Source: Beijerinckiaceae bacterium (GTDB lineage: Bacteria; Pseudomonadota; Alphaproteobacteria; Rhizobiales; Beijerinckiaceae). Taken from it: 64,000 nucleotides of DNA. A program made the translations under genes and the position numbers. Location of the stretch: contig JAPZTO010000008.1 of the NCBI GenBank assembly GCA_027532775.1, positions 284,286 to 348,285 of the forward strand, written 5' to 3'. Under the pieces are notes generated by a model that was not told where the DNA came from, ran no database searches, and was given only the letters and a program-made list of their open reading frames with translations. This document shows positions 1 through 8,206 of the stretch, piece after piece; position 1 is the first letter of the stretch, and each line of letters starts with the position of its first letter.

Positions 1-45
1 CTGGATGGCTTCGTCGCTCTGCTTCTCGCCATGACGGTAAGGGCG
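1..45. repeat. possible dispersed intergenic repeat fragment
   Basis: The first bases contain a string ending in 'ctcgccatgacgg' that resembles the short palindromic intergenic repeats common in rhizobial genomes. No start codon with a ribosome binding site, and no gene end, is recognisable before base 114. Only one copy is in the window, so the assignment rests on resemblance alone. It could equally be the tail of an unseen upstream gene. Confidence 0.3.
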
Positions 46-113
46 GGTGATGACCCGCTGGAGAGTTGCCCGACCGTGGCTGTCGGCAGAGTCGCCCGGC
101 CACGGCGCGGGCG

Positions 114-977
114 TCACTCCACGATGATCTCGAAATCGCGGTTGACGCCGCCTTCCACCTTCATCTGGCCGCGATATTCGCGGTCATTGTGCCGGGCCAG
201 GACATTGTAGGTGCCTTCGCCGATATCGACGCTCGGGAAGGCGCCGACCGCCTCGGCCACGATATCGCCACCGGGGGTCTCGATCGTCCATTCGGCGCCG
301 GCGAGGGCAACGCCGCCGCGTTGGCGGACGAGCTTCAGCGTCATCGTTGCGGCGCGATGGTTCACCACGGCCTCCGTCACCCGGCCGGTTGTGATGCGCA
401 CATCGGTGCGGACCACGGAATTCGAGCCCGAATAGGTCGAGACGAGGTGGTAGGTGCCTTCGGGCAGCATGATCCGCGTCATCGGGCGCAGCGTATCCGT
501 GACGAGCTTGCCTTCCGAATTATTGGCCGTGGGAATGAAGACCGACAGCTTCTGCCGCTGCGGCGGGATCGGCCGCTCGGGCACGCCGAGATGGCCGCTC
601 ACCGCCAGCGCGCCGACATTGATCGGCAGGGTTGCGACAGAGCCGGTCTCGCTCAGGGTGATGTCCCGCGTGGCCGTGGCAAGCCCGTGGCTGACATGGA
701 TCGCATATTGGCCCGGCGGCAGGACGAGGCTCGGGCGTGCCGTCTCCACCTTGGTGTAGAGCTGCACATCCGGCCCGCGGACGGTGTAGATGCGCCAGAC
801 GAGATCCGACAGGATCTCGGCGCCTCGATCGCCATAGGTGGCGCGCAGGGCGAGGATGCCCGTCCGGCCCGGCGTGAACTGCGCCATGGCCGGCGCGAGC
901 CCGGCCGCGAGCACGCCACCGGCGGCCAGCAGGCGCCGGCGCGACAGGAGGCGGGGAATCAGGCGGGCAGGATCCAT
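114..977 (-). CDS. Tat-exported protein with repeated beta-sandwich-like segments, function unknown
   Basis: This encodes 287 residues. The N-terminus (residues 12-32) carries an arginine-rich SRRRLL stretch, a hydrophobic core and an APAMA end, which is a Tat-like signal peptide, so the protein is probably periplasmic. The mature part has several segments alternating 'LPPGQYAIHVSHG', 'LPEGTYHLVSTYSG' and 'IGEGTYNVLARHN'. This repeating 'P/EGxY' pattern is typical of carboxypeptidase-regulatory-like or transthyretin-like beta sandwiches. No catalytic residues are recognised. The start was chosen at MDPARL because the signal peptide begins there and the longer reading frame upstream runs antisense to the next gene. 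It stands divergent to the flavin reductase gene. Confidence 0.75.
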   Translation of the reverse strand: MDPARLIPRLLSRRRLLAAGGVLAAGLAPAMAQFTPGRTGILALRATYGDRGAEILSDLVWRIYTVRGPDVQLYTKVETARPSLVLPPGQYAIHVSHGLATATRDITLSETGSVATLPINVGALAVSGHLGVPERPIPPQRQKLSVFIPTANNSEGKLVTDTLRPMTRIMLPEGTYHLVSTYSGSNSVVRTDVRITTGRVTEAVVNHRAATMTLKLVRQRGGVALAGAEWTIETPGGDIVAEAVGAFPSVDIGEGTYNVLARHNDREYRGQMKVEGGVNRDFEIIVE

Positions 978-1094
978 CACAGGCTTTTCCGACAGAGAAG
1001 GCAGGCAGGCAAGCCGCACGCAGCAGCTTGCGCGCATGATCTTGCCATAAGCGTGGCAATCAACCATCTGGACGGCAACATCAAGGAGCTTGCC

Positions 1095-1697
1095 ATGTTC
1101 TACGAACCGCGTCTGCGCAATCACGGCCTGCCGCATGATCCGTTCAAGTCGCTTGTCGCGCCGCGGCCGATCGGCTGGATCTCGACCGTCTCGGCCGAAG
1201 GGTTGCCCAATCTCGCGCCCTATTCGTTCTTCAACGCGTTTTCGGACAAGCCGGCGATTGTCGGGTTTTCCTCCGCCGGGATGAAGGACAGCGCTGCCAA
1301 TGCTGCGGAAACGGGTGAATTCGTCTGCAACATCGTCATCAAGGCCGATGTCGACGCGATGAACCAGAGTTCGGCGCCCTATCCGCGCGGGGTCAACGAA
1401 TTCGAGAAGGCCGGGCTGGAGATGGAGCCGAGCCGCCTCGTGCGGCCGCCCCGCGTGAAGGGTGCGGCGGCCGCGCTGGAATGCAAGGTGACCTCGATCC
1501 AGAACCTGCCGGGTCTTGACGGGCAGGAGGGGCCGTATTTCCTCGTCCTCGGCGAGGTGGTGGGCATCCATATCGACGATGCCTTCATCCGCGACGGCAA
1601 GGTGGATTCCACGGCGATGAACCATCTCGCGCGGCTGGGCTATATGGAATATGCGGCCGTCGAATCCGTCTTCGCGCTGGAGCGGCCGACGGTTTGA
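1095..1697 (+). CDS. flavin reductase family protein (FMN-binding split barrel)
   Basis: This encodes 200 residues. The N-terminal 'VAPRPIGWISTVS' (about residues 21-33) and the 'NLAPYSFFNAFS' segment are the hallmark of the flavin-reductase-like split barrel that binds FMN and uses NAD(P)H. Members serve as reductase partners of flavin monooxygenases or act as stand-alone FMN reductases. The substrate or partner is not visible here. The start is fixed by AAGGAG about 7 bases upstream of ATG. The gene stands alone, divergent from the Tat-exported protein gene and convergent with the CoA-lyase gene, from which it is separated by a palindromic repeat. It is probably cytosolic. Confidence 0.88.
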   Translation: MFYEPRLRNHGLPHDPFKSLVAPRPIGWISTVSAEGLPNLAPYSFFNAFSDKPAIVGFSSAGMKDSAANAAETGEFVCNIVIKADVDAMNQSSAPYPRGVNEFEKAGLEMEPSRLVRPPRVKGAAAALECKVTSIQNLPGLDGQEGPYFLVLGEVVGIHIDDAFIRDGKVDSTAMNHLARLGYMEYAAVESVFALERPTV

Positions 1698-1725
1698 GCC
1701 TGCGGCTTTCGTCTGCTCGCTTGAC

Positions 1726-1770
1726 GCATTTTCTTCAGGCGAACCGGTATCCACTTCGCCTGAAAATGCT
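1726..1770. repeat. palindromic intergenic repeat of rhizobial type
   Basis: The arm GCATTTTCTTCAGGCGAA (1726-1743) pairs with TTCGCCTGAAAATGC across a short centre, leaving a long imperfect hairpin. Its sequence matches from memory a widespread intergenic repeat of Rhizobiales. It lies between two convergent genes and abuts the stop codon of the CoA-lyase gene, so it may also act as a transcription barrier. Confidence 0.55.
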
Positions 1771-2649
1771 CTAGCCCAACACCCCCGCGGCGCGGGCCCG
1801 CGCGAGGATCCGCGCCGCCTGCACGCGGTGGGGCTTGTCGATCATCTGGCCATCGATGCCGACCACGCCGGCATCCGGATGCTCGATGAAATAGCTCTCG
1901 ATCTTCCGCGCCCAGTCGATCGCTGCGGCATCGGGCGTGAAAACCTCGTTGATCACCAGCACCTGCGCCGGGTGGATGGCCATCTTGGCGGTGAACCCGT
2001 CCTGCCGGGCGGCGAGGCATTCGGCCCGCAACGCATCCATGTTGCGGAAATCGACCGAGACCGTGTCGATCGGTGTCACATCCGCCGCAGCGGCGGCGAA
2101 GAGGGCCAGCGAGCGGGCCAGACGGAACGGTTCGGTATAGAGGCCGTTTTCGTCGCGGTTGCGCTCCGCGCCGATAGCCCCGGCGAGGTCCTCCGCGCCC
2201 CAGGTCAAGCCCTCAAGCCGCTGGCTGGCACCCGGGATGGTGCCGAGGCGGAACAGGGCGATCGGCGTTTCGGTGGCGATGGCGATGATGCGTGTGCCGC
2301 CATCGGGCAGGTTGTTTTCCGCCTCGCGGACGGCAATCAGGGCGCCGAGATGCTGGATATCGGCGCCGCCTTCGCATTTCGGCAGCATGATTGCCTCGGG
2401 CGCGCCGGGCATGACGCCGTCCAGATCGGCGGCGATATCGCCCGAGCGCAGGGCATTGACGCGCACGACCAGCCGGGGCTGGCCGGGCTGGCGGGCCAGC
2501 AGGGCCTCGCGCACGATGATGCGCGCCTCGGCCTTGCGGCTGGCCGCGACGGAATCCTCGAGGTCGAGGATCAGCGCATCGGAACCGGAGGCGAGGCCCT
2601 TGGCGATTTTCCTGGGATCATCGCCCGGAACGAACAGCATCGAACGCAT
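1771..2649 (-). CDS. HpcH/HpaI-CitE family CoA ester lyase
   Basis: This encodes 292 residues, the usual length for CitE-like CoA lyases. These TIM-barrel enzymes cleave or form beta-hydroxyacyl-CoA esters such as malyl-, methylmalyl- or citramalyl-CoA using Mg2+. Visible family motifs are 'FVPGDDPRK' near the N-terminus, 'LILDLEDSV' (about residues 26-34), 'IMLPKCEG', the metal-ligand region 'IAIATETPIAL' and 'TWGAEDLAGAIGA'. It lies 8 bases downstream of the MaoC-like gene and in the same direction, so the pair is an operon. A hydratase plus a lyase suggests interconversion of a branched dicarboxylic acyl-CoA. The exact substrate cannot be read from the sequence. Confidence 0.85.
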   Translation of the reverse strand: MRSMLFVPGDDPRKIAKGLASGSDALILDLEDSVAASRKAEARIIVREALLARQPGQPRLVVRVNALRSGDIAADLDGVMPGAPEAIMLPKCEGGADIQHLGALIAVREAENNLPDGGTRIIAIATETPIALFRLGTIPGASQRLEGLTWGAEDLAGAIGAERNRDENGLYTEPFRLARSLALFAAAAADVTPIDTVSVDFRNMDALRAECLAARQDGFTAKMAIHPAQVLVINEVFTPDAAAIDWARKIESYFIEHPDAGVVGIDGQMIDKPHRVQAARILARARAAGVLG

Positions 2650-2657
2650 GAACCCTC

Positions 2658-3173
2658 TCAGCCCGGAATCGCTTTGCGCATGAAGGCCTGGCGGCGGCAT
2701 TCCGCCACCAGGGTGCCATCCTGCCTGTAGGCCCGGTGGTGGAAATCGACGATGCCGGCATCGGGCCGCGACTTCGACTCGCGCTTGGCGATGATCTCCG
2801 TCGTGACATGTACCGAATCGCCCTCGAAAAGCGGGGCGGGGAATTTCACGTCGGTCATGCCGAGATTGCCGATCGTGGTGCCGACCGTGGTATCGTTGAC
2901 CGAGATGCCGATCATCAGCCCGAGGGTGAAGAGCGAATTCATCAGAGGCTTGCCCCATTCGGTTTCGGTGGCACAGAAATGCGCATCGATATGGAGCGGC
3001 TGCGGGTTCAGCGTCATGTTGGAGAACAGCATGTTGTCCATCTGCGTGACGGTGCGCGTCAGGCCGTGGCGGATGGTCTCGCCGACGGTGAAATCCTCGA
3101 AATAACGGCCGCCACGGGGATGGCGCGTCCCCGGACTCCAGGGCTGAGTCGGCGCGGGAAAGGGGGATGACAT
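2658..3173 (-). CDS. MaoC family dehydratase (hot-dog fold)
   Basis: This encodes 171 residues, a single hot-dog domain. The 'NPQPLHID' segment (about residues 56-63, H61) corresponds to the catalytic hydratase loop of MaoC proteins, and resembles the mesaconyl-CoA hydratase branch more than the R-hydratase branch. The start was placed at MSSPFPAP because AAGGA sits about 8 bases upstream. The 15-codon extension has no such site. It is the first gene of an operon with the CitE-like lyase, a pairing seen for mesaconyl/methylmalyl-CoA chemistry. Substrate assignment is inference. Confidence 0.85.
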   Translation of the reverse strand: MSSPFPAPTQPWSPGTRHPRGGRYFEDFTVGETIRHGLTRTVTQMDNMLFSNMTLNPQPLHIDAHFCATETEWGKPLMNSLFTLGLMIGISVNDTTVGTTIGNLGMTDVKFPAPLFEGDSVHVTTEIIAKRESKSRPDAGIVDFHHRAYRQDGTLVAECRRQAFMRKAIPG

Positions 3174-3323
3174 GCAAAAATCCTTGAAAATCAGAGGTCG
3201 AAAGCGTGGTCGTCTCAATTCGGAACAGAATTCTGCACCCGAATTAAACTGCGGTTTACCATAAACGGAGAAAGTTCAAGAGGGCCGGGGATCGAGCGAA
3301 TCTCCGGCAGAGGGATCCGCGCC

Positions 3324-4454
3324 ATGTTCTTTTTCACCACACCGAACCGGACGGAGTCGGTGCCGCAGGTGCAAGGCGAGCATCCGCTTTCCAGGCCGCT
3401 GCGGCAAGCCTCCGAGGCGACCGGCATTCCCTTCGACTACCTCGTCAAGACCGCGAAGCGCGAATCCAATCTCAACCCCGAGGCGAAGGCCGCGAGTTCG
3501 AGCGCAACCGGCCTGTTCCAGTTCATCGAGCAGACCTGGCTCGGCCTTGTGAAACGCGAGGGGCCCAATCTCGGCCTTGCCGAAGCGGCCAGCGCGATCC
3601 AGCGGGACGGTTCCGGTCGCTATGTCGTGCCGGAAGGCGACATGCGCCAGCAGATCCTCGCCTTGCGCAAGGACCCGACCCTCTCCGCCCGGCTCGCCGG
3701 TGTCTTCACCAGCGAGAACCGTTCTTCCCTGCGTGAGGCGCTTGGCCGGGACCCGACGGGCGGCGAACTCTATATCGCGCATTTCATGGGCGCGGGCGGG
3801 GCGAAGGAACTGATCGGCCTCGCCAATGGCAGTCCCGAGCGGTCTGCCGCCAGCGCCTTCCCCGAAGCGGCTTCGGCGAACCGCTCCATCTTCTTCGATC
3901 CCAAGGGCCGCGCCCGCACCACGCGCGAGGTCTATGCCCGGCTGGTTTCCTTCCATGACGGCGCCACATCCACCATGCCGCCGGCGATCCAGCAGGCGGG
4001 CATGCCGGCAGAGCCGGAAATGGCGACGCGTTCGCCGCTGGCCATCGCCCCCGCACGCGTCGCAACGGTGACAGGCGTGCCGCAGCCCAGCCCGGCAGCG
4101 GTGGGCGGCTTCTTCCGAACCGGGGCGAACAGCCAGGCCGGGGCCGACCTCCGCAAGACCTGGACCACGGTGGCCGAATCCCGGATGAACCCGAACGCGC
4201 CGTCCTTCTTTCCTCGGGCGGACCCGGTGAAGGTGGCCGCTGCCGAAGCGGCGATCATCGAGGCCGTGGACAAGCGGCTGAGCGATATCGAGCCGCCTTC
4301 GCCGCTGGCCGGCTTCGAGGCTATGGCCCGACCAACCGAGCCGTCGGTGGCCTATCCGGCCGTCCGTGCGCCCCTGCCGCCGATGCGGCCGGCCCATCTT
4401 GGCGGAACGGGTCCCCTCGACCTGACGCCGCCCCCTTCTTCTCCCAAGCGTTGA
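3324..4454 (+). CDS. lytic transglycosylase (SLT domain) with proline-rich tail
   Basis: This encodes 376 residues. Residues about 25-200 form an SLT/lysozyme-like domain: the catalytic glutamate is E47 in 'AKRESNLNP', followed by 'SSATGLFQF' (59-67) and 'GGELYIAHFMGAGGA'. Such enzymes cleave peptidoglycan glycan strands with formation of 1,6-anhydro ends. The C-terminal third is rich in proline and alanine and looks disordered. No cleavable signal peptide is obvious. Soluble SLT proteins of this layout in alphaproteobacteria are often linked to flagella or secretion structures, but nothing nearby proves that. The gene ends 9 bases before the DUF2336 gene and probably shares its transcript. 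Confidence 0.85.
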   Translation: MFFFTTPNRTESVPQVQGEHPLSRPLRQASEATGIPFDYLVKTAKRESNLNPEAKAASSSATGLFQFIEQTWLGLVKREGPNLGLAEAASAIQRDGSGRYVVPEGDMRQQILALRKDPTLSARLAGVFTSENRSSLREALGRDPTGGELYIAHFMGAGGAKELIGLANGSPERSAASAFPEAASANRSIFFDPKGRARTTREVYARLVSFHDGATSTMPPAIQQAGMPAEPEMATRSPLAIAPARVATVTGVPQPSPAAVGGFFRTGANSQAGADLRKTWTTVAESRMNPNAPSFFPRADPVKVAAAEAAIIEAVDKRLSDIEPPSPLAGFEAMARPTEPSVAYPAVRAPLPPMRPAHLGGTGPLDLTPPPSSPKR

Positions 4455-4463
4455 GTCGAGAAC

Positions 4464-5885
4464 ATGCTGGTCAAATCGTTCCTGAGCTGGATGGATGAAG
4501 CGCCTGCCCGCGAGCGGGCCGAGGCGGCGACGGTACTGGCCGAGGCGTGGCAGGCCGGCGCGCTCGGCGAGGATACGCCGGAGTCGGTGGAGGCCGCCCT
4601 GACATCGGTGCTTGACGATCCTTCGCCGATGGTTCGCCGGGCCCTTGCGCTGGCCTTTGCCGAGAGCCGGGAAGCGCCGCGCCATCTTGTCCTTGGCCTC
4701 GCCGCCGATCAGGCGGAGGTTTCGGCGCCGCTCATCGCCCGCTCGCCGCTTCTGACCGAAGCCGATCTCGTTGATCTCGCAGCAACCGGAGAACGCAAGG
4801 CGCTGGTGGCGATCGCCATCCGGCAGGATGTCAGCCGCGCGGTTGCGCAGGCGCTCATCCACCGGCGCGATGCCGATTCCGCTTTCGCGCTGGCCGGGAA
4901 CGGTGCCAGCGAGATAGCCGAGGCGGACCTGCTGGCGCTGATCGAGGCGTTCGGCCATCTGCCGAAATTCCGCTCCGTCGTGCAGGCGCGCCCCGACCTG
5001 CCCGTCACGGCCCGGCATGCCCTGATGCTGCGTACGGCGGAGGGGCTCGGCCAGTTCGTGACCGAGGGCGGCTTCCTGCCGGGAGGGCGGAAGGCGCGCC
5101 TCCTCGACGATACGCTCCAGAGCGGAACGATTGCATTGGCGCGGCAGAGCCCCGGCGAGACCGGCCGCTTCGTGGCCCATCTGCGCCGGCAGGGGCTGCT
5201 GACACCAGCCCTGCTGCTGCGGAGCGTCCTTGGCGGCGACCTCGGGCTTGTTACCGAGGCTTTGGCCGATCTCTGCTCGGTGCCGGCAAGCCGCGTCGTC
5301 GCGCTGCTGCGCGGGCGCTCCGAACCCTCGATCCTCGTCCTGCTGCGGCGCGCGGGCCTGCCGGCCTTTGCCGAGCCGGTGCTGGCAGCAGCGATCATGG
5401 CGGCGGCCCGCCTGCCTGCCGGCGAAGGACGCGGCGAATTCTCGTTGCCGGTGCTCCGGGCGGCGCAGGGCGCCTGTATCGACATTGCCGGCGAGGAGGG
5501 CGTGCGGCTGATGGCCATGCTCCGCCGCTTCGAGGCCCAGACGATGCGGGAGGAATCCCGTGCCCGGGCGGAAAGCCTCCGGCAGGATCTCCGCCAGGAA
5601 AAGTCCGAATTGCTGGCGCTCAGCCTGCCGGGTGACGCACAGGATCTGCTGCGTCTCGGCGGGTTCGATTCCGAGGGGGAGAAGCTGGTCGCGGAGATTG
5701 TCCGGGCCCAGCCCGAGGCGGCCATACCGAAGCGCCGCATCCTGCGCGAGCGCGGTCTCGTGCTCGACGAGCCGATCCCCGATCTCGCGACGATCATCGC
5801 CGAATGGAAGACCGAACTCGGCATGCCCCCGGCGACGCTGCCGGTGGCCTCAACGCAAAAGCCCGGCCGAAGCCGGGCTGCATGA
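4464..5885 (+). CDS. DUF2336 domain protein
   Basis: This encodes 473 residues, mainly alanine/leucine-rich helical repeats such as 'DDPSPMVRRALALAFAES' and 'HLVLGLAADQAEVSAPLIA', the HEAT-like pattern of DUF2336 proteins found in alphaproteobacteria. The molecular function of the family is not established. The C-terminal part contains a charged, possibly coiled stretch (about residues 365-390). It starts 9 bases after the transglycosylase gene, so translational coupling is likely. The last codons form a GC-rich hairpin that appears to serve as terminator for the opposite-strand HPt gene. Confidence 0.8.
   Translation: MLVKSFLSWMDEAPARERAEAATVLAEAWQAGALGEDTPESVEAALTSVLDDPSPMVRRALALAFAESREAPRHLVLGLAADQAEVSAPLIARSPLLTEADLVDLAATGERKALVAIAIRQDVSRAVAQALIHRRDADSAFALAGNGASEIAEADLLALIEAFGHLPKFRSVVQARPDLPVTARHALMLRTAEGLGQFVTEGGFLPGGRKARLLDDTLQSGTIALARQSPGETGRFVAHLRRQGLLTPALLLRSVLGGDLGLVTEALADLCSVPASRVVALLRGRSEPSILVLLRRAGLPAFAEPVLAAAIMAAARLPAGEGRGEFSLPVLRAAQGACIDIAGEEGVRLMAMLRRFEAQTMREESRARAESLRQDLRQEKSELLALSLPGDAQDLLRLGGFDSEGEKLVAEIVRAQPEAAIPKRRILRERGLVLDEPIPDLATIIAEWKTELGMPPATLPVASTQKPGRSRAA
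5855..5880 (-). terminator. intrinsic terminator embedded in the DUF2336 3' end
   Basis: AGCCCGGC (5860-5867) pairs with GCCGGGCT (5872-5879) around a 4-base loop. Read on the minus strand it is followed by TTTTGCG, so it fits a rho-independent terminator for the HPt gene that ends at 5913. On the plus strand it is coding and has no U tract. Confidence 0.7.
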
Positions 5886-5912
5886 CGGGGCCTTCGCTGC
5901 TTGCAGCAAGGC

Positions 5913-6506
5913 TCAGGTGGAGCGGCGGAACCGCATCTCCTCCTGCATCGCCTTCTGGCGCGCATCGACGACACGGTCGATCGCACGGCGCAGGTTATGG
6001 ATGATCTGCGTGGCCACCGGGTTGGCATAGTCGCGGATGTTGTTCCGGTAGATGGCCTTCACGGAATCGACATGGTGCGCGACAAGCTGGATTGGCAGGT
6101 AATCCGGCTCGATCTTGTCCAGCAGCTTGGACAGCGAGCCGGCGATTTCCGCCGCGATCGGGAAGCCGAACACCGCCGCCTGGCCGCGGATATCATGCGA
6201 GGCCCGGAAAAGCGGGCCGACATCGCGCTGGTCGGGCGGGGAATCGCGGAAGACCTCGTAGGCCGCGATGAGGCGGTTCACCTCGTCGCCCATCCAGTTC
6301 TGGAAGTCGCCGGAGAGATCCTTCATGGCCGCATCGGCCGCCGCGACGGACATCTCGTCCACGCCGACCGCATCGGAGGAGCGCACCGCCGCCTTGGCGC
6401 GGAGCGTGCCGCCGAGATGGATCACGCGCGTATCGCCGAAATCCTGGGCAACCGTGCCGTCCGATTCCGGCTGCTCGCTCGTGGCGAGTGAGTTGTTCCT
6501 ATGCAT
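5913..6506 (-). CDS. histidine phosphotransfer (HPt) domain protein
   Basis: This encodes 197 residues. The C-terminal half (about 65-190) is an HPt four-helix domain with the phosphorylatable histidine H104 in 'SHDIRGQAAVFGFP', matching the HxxKGxxxxxG pattern with Arg in place of Lys. The N-terminal 60 residues are low-complexity and unassigned. The gene start overlaps the end of the CheY-like gene by 8 bases, so the two are translationally coupled and probably exchange phosphate. No histidine kinase lies next to them, so the phosphodonor must come from elsewhere. Confidence 0.85.
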   Translation of the reverse strand: MHRNNSLATSEQPESDGTVAQDFGDTRVIHLGGTLRAKAAVRSSDAVGVDEMSVAAADAAMKDLSGDFQNWMGDEVNRLIAAYEVFRDSPPDQRDVGPLFRASHDIRGQAAVFGFPIAAEIAGSLSKLLDKIEPDYLPIQLVAHHVDSVKAIYRNNIRDYANPVATQIIHNLRRAIDRVVDARQKAMQEEMRFRRST

Positions 6507-7017
6507 TGCCTATCCCCGTATTCGCGAAGGCCGCAGCGGCACCGCGGTTCTTGTACTGGTCCGCCTTCACGAGATGGCGACGGTCGGGACCGAAATAGTT
6601 TTCCGTGCGGATGAACGGGCGCGGATTGAGAACCACCTTGGCGATCCGGGCATAGAGGCCCTTGGCCGAGATCGGCTTGACGAGCATTTCCGAAACGCCG
6701 GCATCCCGGGCCTCGAAAACGCGGTTCCGCTCGGCATAGCCGGTGACCATGATGATCGGGACGAACGGGTTCGGGCTGGTATCCGGCTGGCGGATCATCT
6801 TGGTCAGCTCGATCCCGTCGAAGACCGGCATCGACCAGTCGGTGATCACGACATCGGGGAGGTGGGTGGCGAAGGATTCCAGCCCGGCCGCGCCATCCTC
6901 GGCCTCGAAGACCTCGCGCGTGCCGAACCCGTGGAGGAGCGTGCGGATGATGCGGCGCATATAGCCGTTGTCATCGATCACGAGGAAACGCAGGCGGCTA
7001 CAATCGACGCGAAACAT
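6499..7017 (-). CDS. CheY-like single-domain response regulator
   Basis: This encodes 172 residues. A receiver domain fills residues 8-128: acidic pair D15/D16, phosphoacceptor D60 in 'VVITDWSMP', T92 in 'MVTGY' and K114 in 'LVKPIS'. The 45-residue tail has 'FGPDRRH', a short motif I have often seen at the ends of alphaproteobacterial CheY-like proteins, and it has no DNA-binding domain. Output is probably through protein binding. It is the first gene of a two-gene operon with the HPt protein, the two overlapping by 8 bases. Confidence 0.9.
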   Translation of the reverse strand: MFRVDCSRLRFLVIDDNGYMRRIIRTLLHGFGTREVFEAEDGAAGLESFATHLPDVVITDWSMPVFDGIELTKMIRQPDTSPNPFVPIIMVTGYAERNRVFEARDAGVSEMLVKPISAKGLYARIAKVVLNPRPFIRTENYFGPDRRHLVKADQYKNRGAAAAFANTGIGNA

Positions 7018-7124
7018 GCATAGCCCAGCGCGTCACGGATCCTGCCGCCGGCCCTGGCGTGTGACGCGAAACTGCACCCGGGCCGAAGAATTCTCTCAAC
7101 ACCGGCGAAACTAATCAAAGACCG

Positions 7125-7994
7125 TTAACGTGCCGTGAAATGCCGCTCTCTTCCATGCAGATCGGCTGGGTCAGTACCGAATTGTTCGCGCAGGATCCGT
7201 TCGTCGAGGGAATGCCCGGGATCATGCAGCATGACCAGGTTGACCGAGCGATCCATCGCCACCGAGACTTCCCGTGCGTCACGCGTCTCGAAATGGTCGG
7301 CCACGGCCGCCACGGGGCGTTTTTCCGCCTCCAGCACCGTGATTGTGATGGCGGTGCTGTCGGGCAGCAATGCGCCGCGCCAGTGACGCGGCCGGAAGGC
7401 GGAGATCGGCGTCAGCGCGATCAACGGCGCATTCAGCGGCAGGATCGGGCCGTTTGCCGAGAAATTATAGGCGGTCGAGCCTGTCGGCGTGGCGACAAGC
7501 ACGCCATCCGCCACCAGTTCGGGCAGCCGGACCTGGCCATCGATGGCGATTTCCAGCTTCGCGGCCTGGAAGGTCTGGCGAAGCAGCGAAACCTCGTTGA
7601 GGGCCCGCGCCTCGGTCACACGCCCTGCCGAATCGCGGCAGCGCATGTTGAGCGGATGCACGATGCTGCGCTCCGCCTGCGCGATCCTCTCGACAAGGCC
7701 ATCCTCGCGGAACTCGTTCATGAGGAAGCCGACCGAGCCGCGATTCATGCCGTAGATCGGCTTCTCGGTGCCGAGGAAGCGGTGCAGGGTCTGCAGCATG
7801 AAGCCGTCGCCGCCGAGCGCCACAACGATATCGGCCTTGTCCGGGTCGTTCTCGCCATAGAAGCGGGAAAGCCGCCGGGCTGCCAGCTGGGCTTCCGGTG
7901 CGGTCGAGGCGACAAAGGCGAGCACCGGGTTGGATGACCGGCTGGCCGGCATGCCGGCAAGACCGGCGGCGGAACTCTCGCCCTCGTTGCTCAT
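7125..7994 (-). CDS. nadK: NAD kinase
   Basis: This encodes 289 residues. The enzyme phosphorylates NAD+ to NADP+ in the cytosol using ATP or polyphosphate. The diagnostic GGDG motif is at residues 61-64, the NE/D region is '[10 protein letters not shown]', and the substrate loop is '[20 protein letters not shown]'. The length is normal for short bacterial NAD kinases. The start MSNEGESS was chosen over the upstream in-frame ATG because GGGAGG lies 5 bases before it. It is monocistronic in this window, downstream of the CheY/HPt pair on the same strand but separated by 107 bases. Confidence 0.95.
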   Translation of the reverse strand: MSNEGESSAAGLAGMPASRSSNPVLAFVASTAPEAQLAARRLSRFYGENDPDKADIVVALGGDGFMLQTLHRFLGTEKPIYGMNRGSVGFLMNEFREDGLVERIAQAERSIVHPLNMRCRDSAGRVTEARALNEVSLLRQTFQAAKLEIAIDGQVRLPELVADGVLVATPTGSTAYNFSANGPILPLNAPLIALTPISAFRPRHWRGALLPDSTAITITVLEAEKRPVAAVADHFETRDAREVSVAMDRSVNLVMLHDPGHSLDERILREQFGTDPADLHGRERHFTAR

Positions 7995-8146
7995 GCGCCC
8001 TCCCGGCGATCTGCGGCGCACTGGCCACCTTTGGAAGGGACGGTAGCCATGTCGGGCGCAAAGGCAAGGTGCCGGCTGCCGCGGGAGCGGGAAACCCGGC
8101 GCGCGCGGGGCAGCAGAAAACCGGGCGATCGGGGAACCGGGCCAGC

Positions 8147-8178
8147 AAAAAAGGCAGGGCGGTTTGCGCCCTGCCTTT
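8147..8178 (-). terminator. rho-independent terminator of the metallo-hydrolase gene
   Basis: GGCAGGGCG (8153-8161) pairs perfectly with CGCCCTGCC (8167-8175) around a 5-base loop. On the minus strand the stem is followed by six U residues, placing it 30 bases after the stop of the MBL-fold gene. Confidence 0.88.
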
Positions 8179-8206
8179 CCTGAGTGTCAGGCCGGATGGC
8201 CGGAAT

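Noticed and set aside
66..1697. 543-residue plus-strand protein across the first 1.7 kb
   Set aside because: The first 343 codons are antisense to the Tat-exported protein gene or intergenic. Only the C-terminal flavin reductase part is real.
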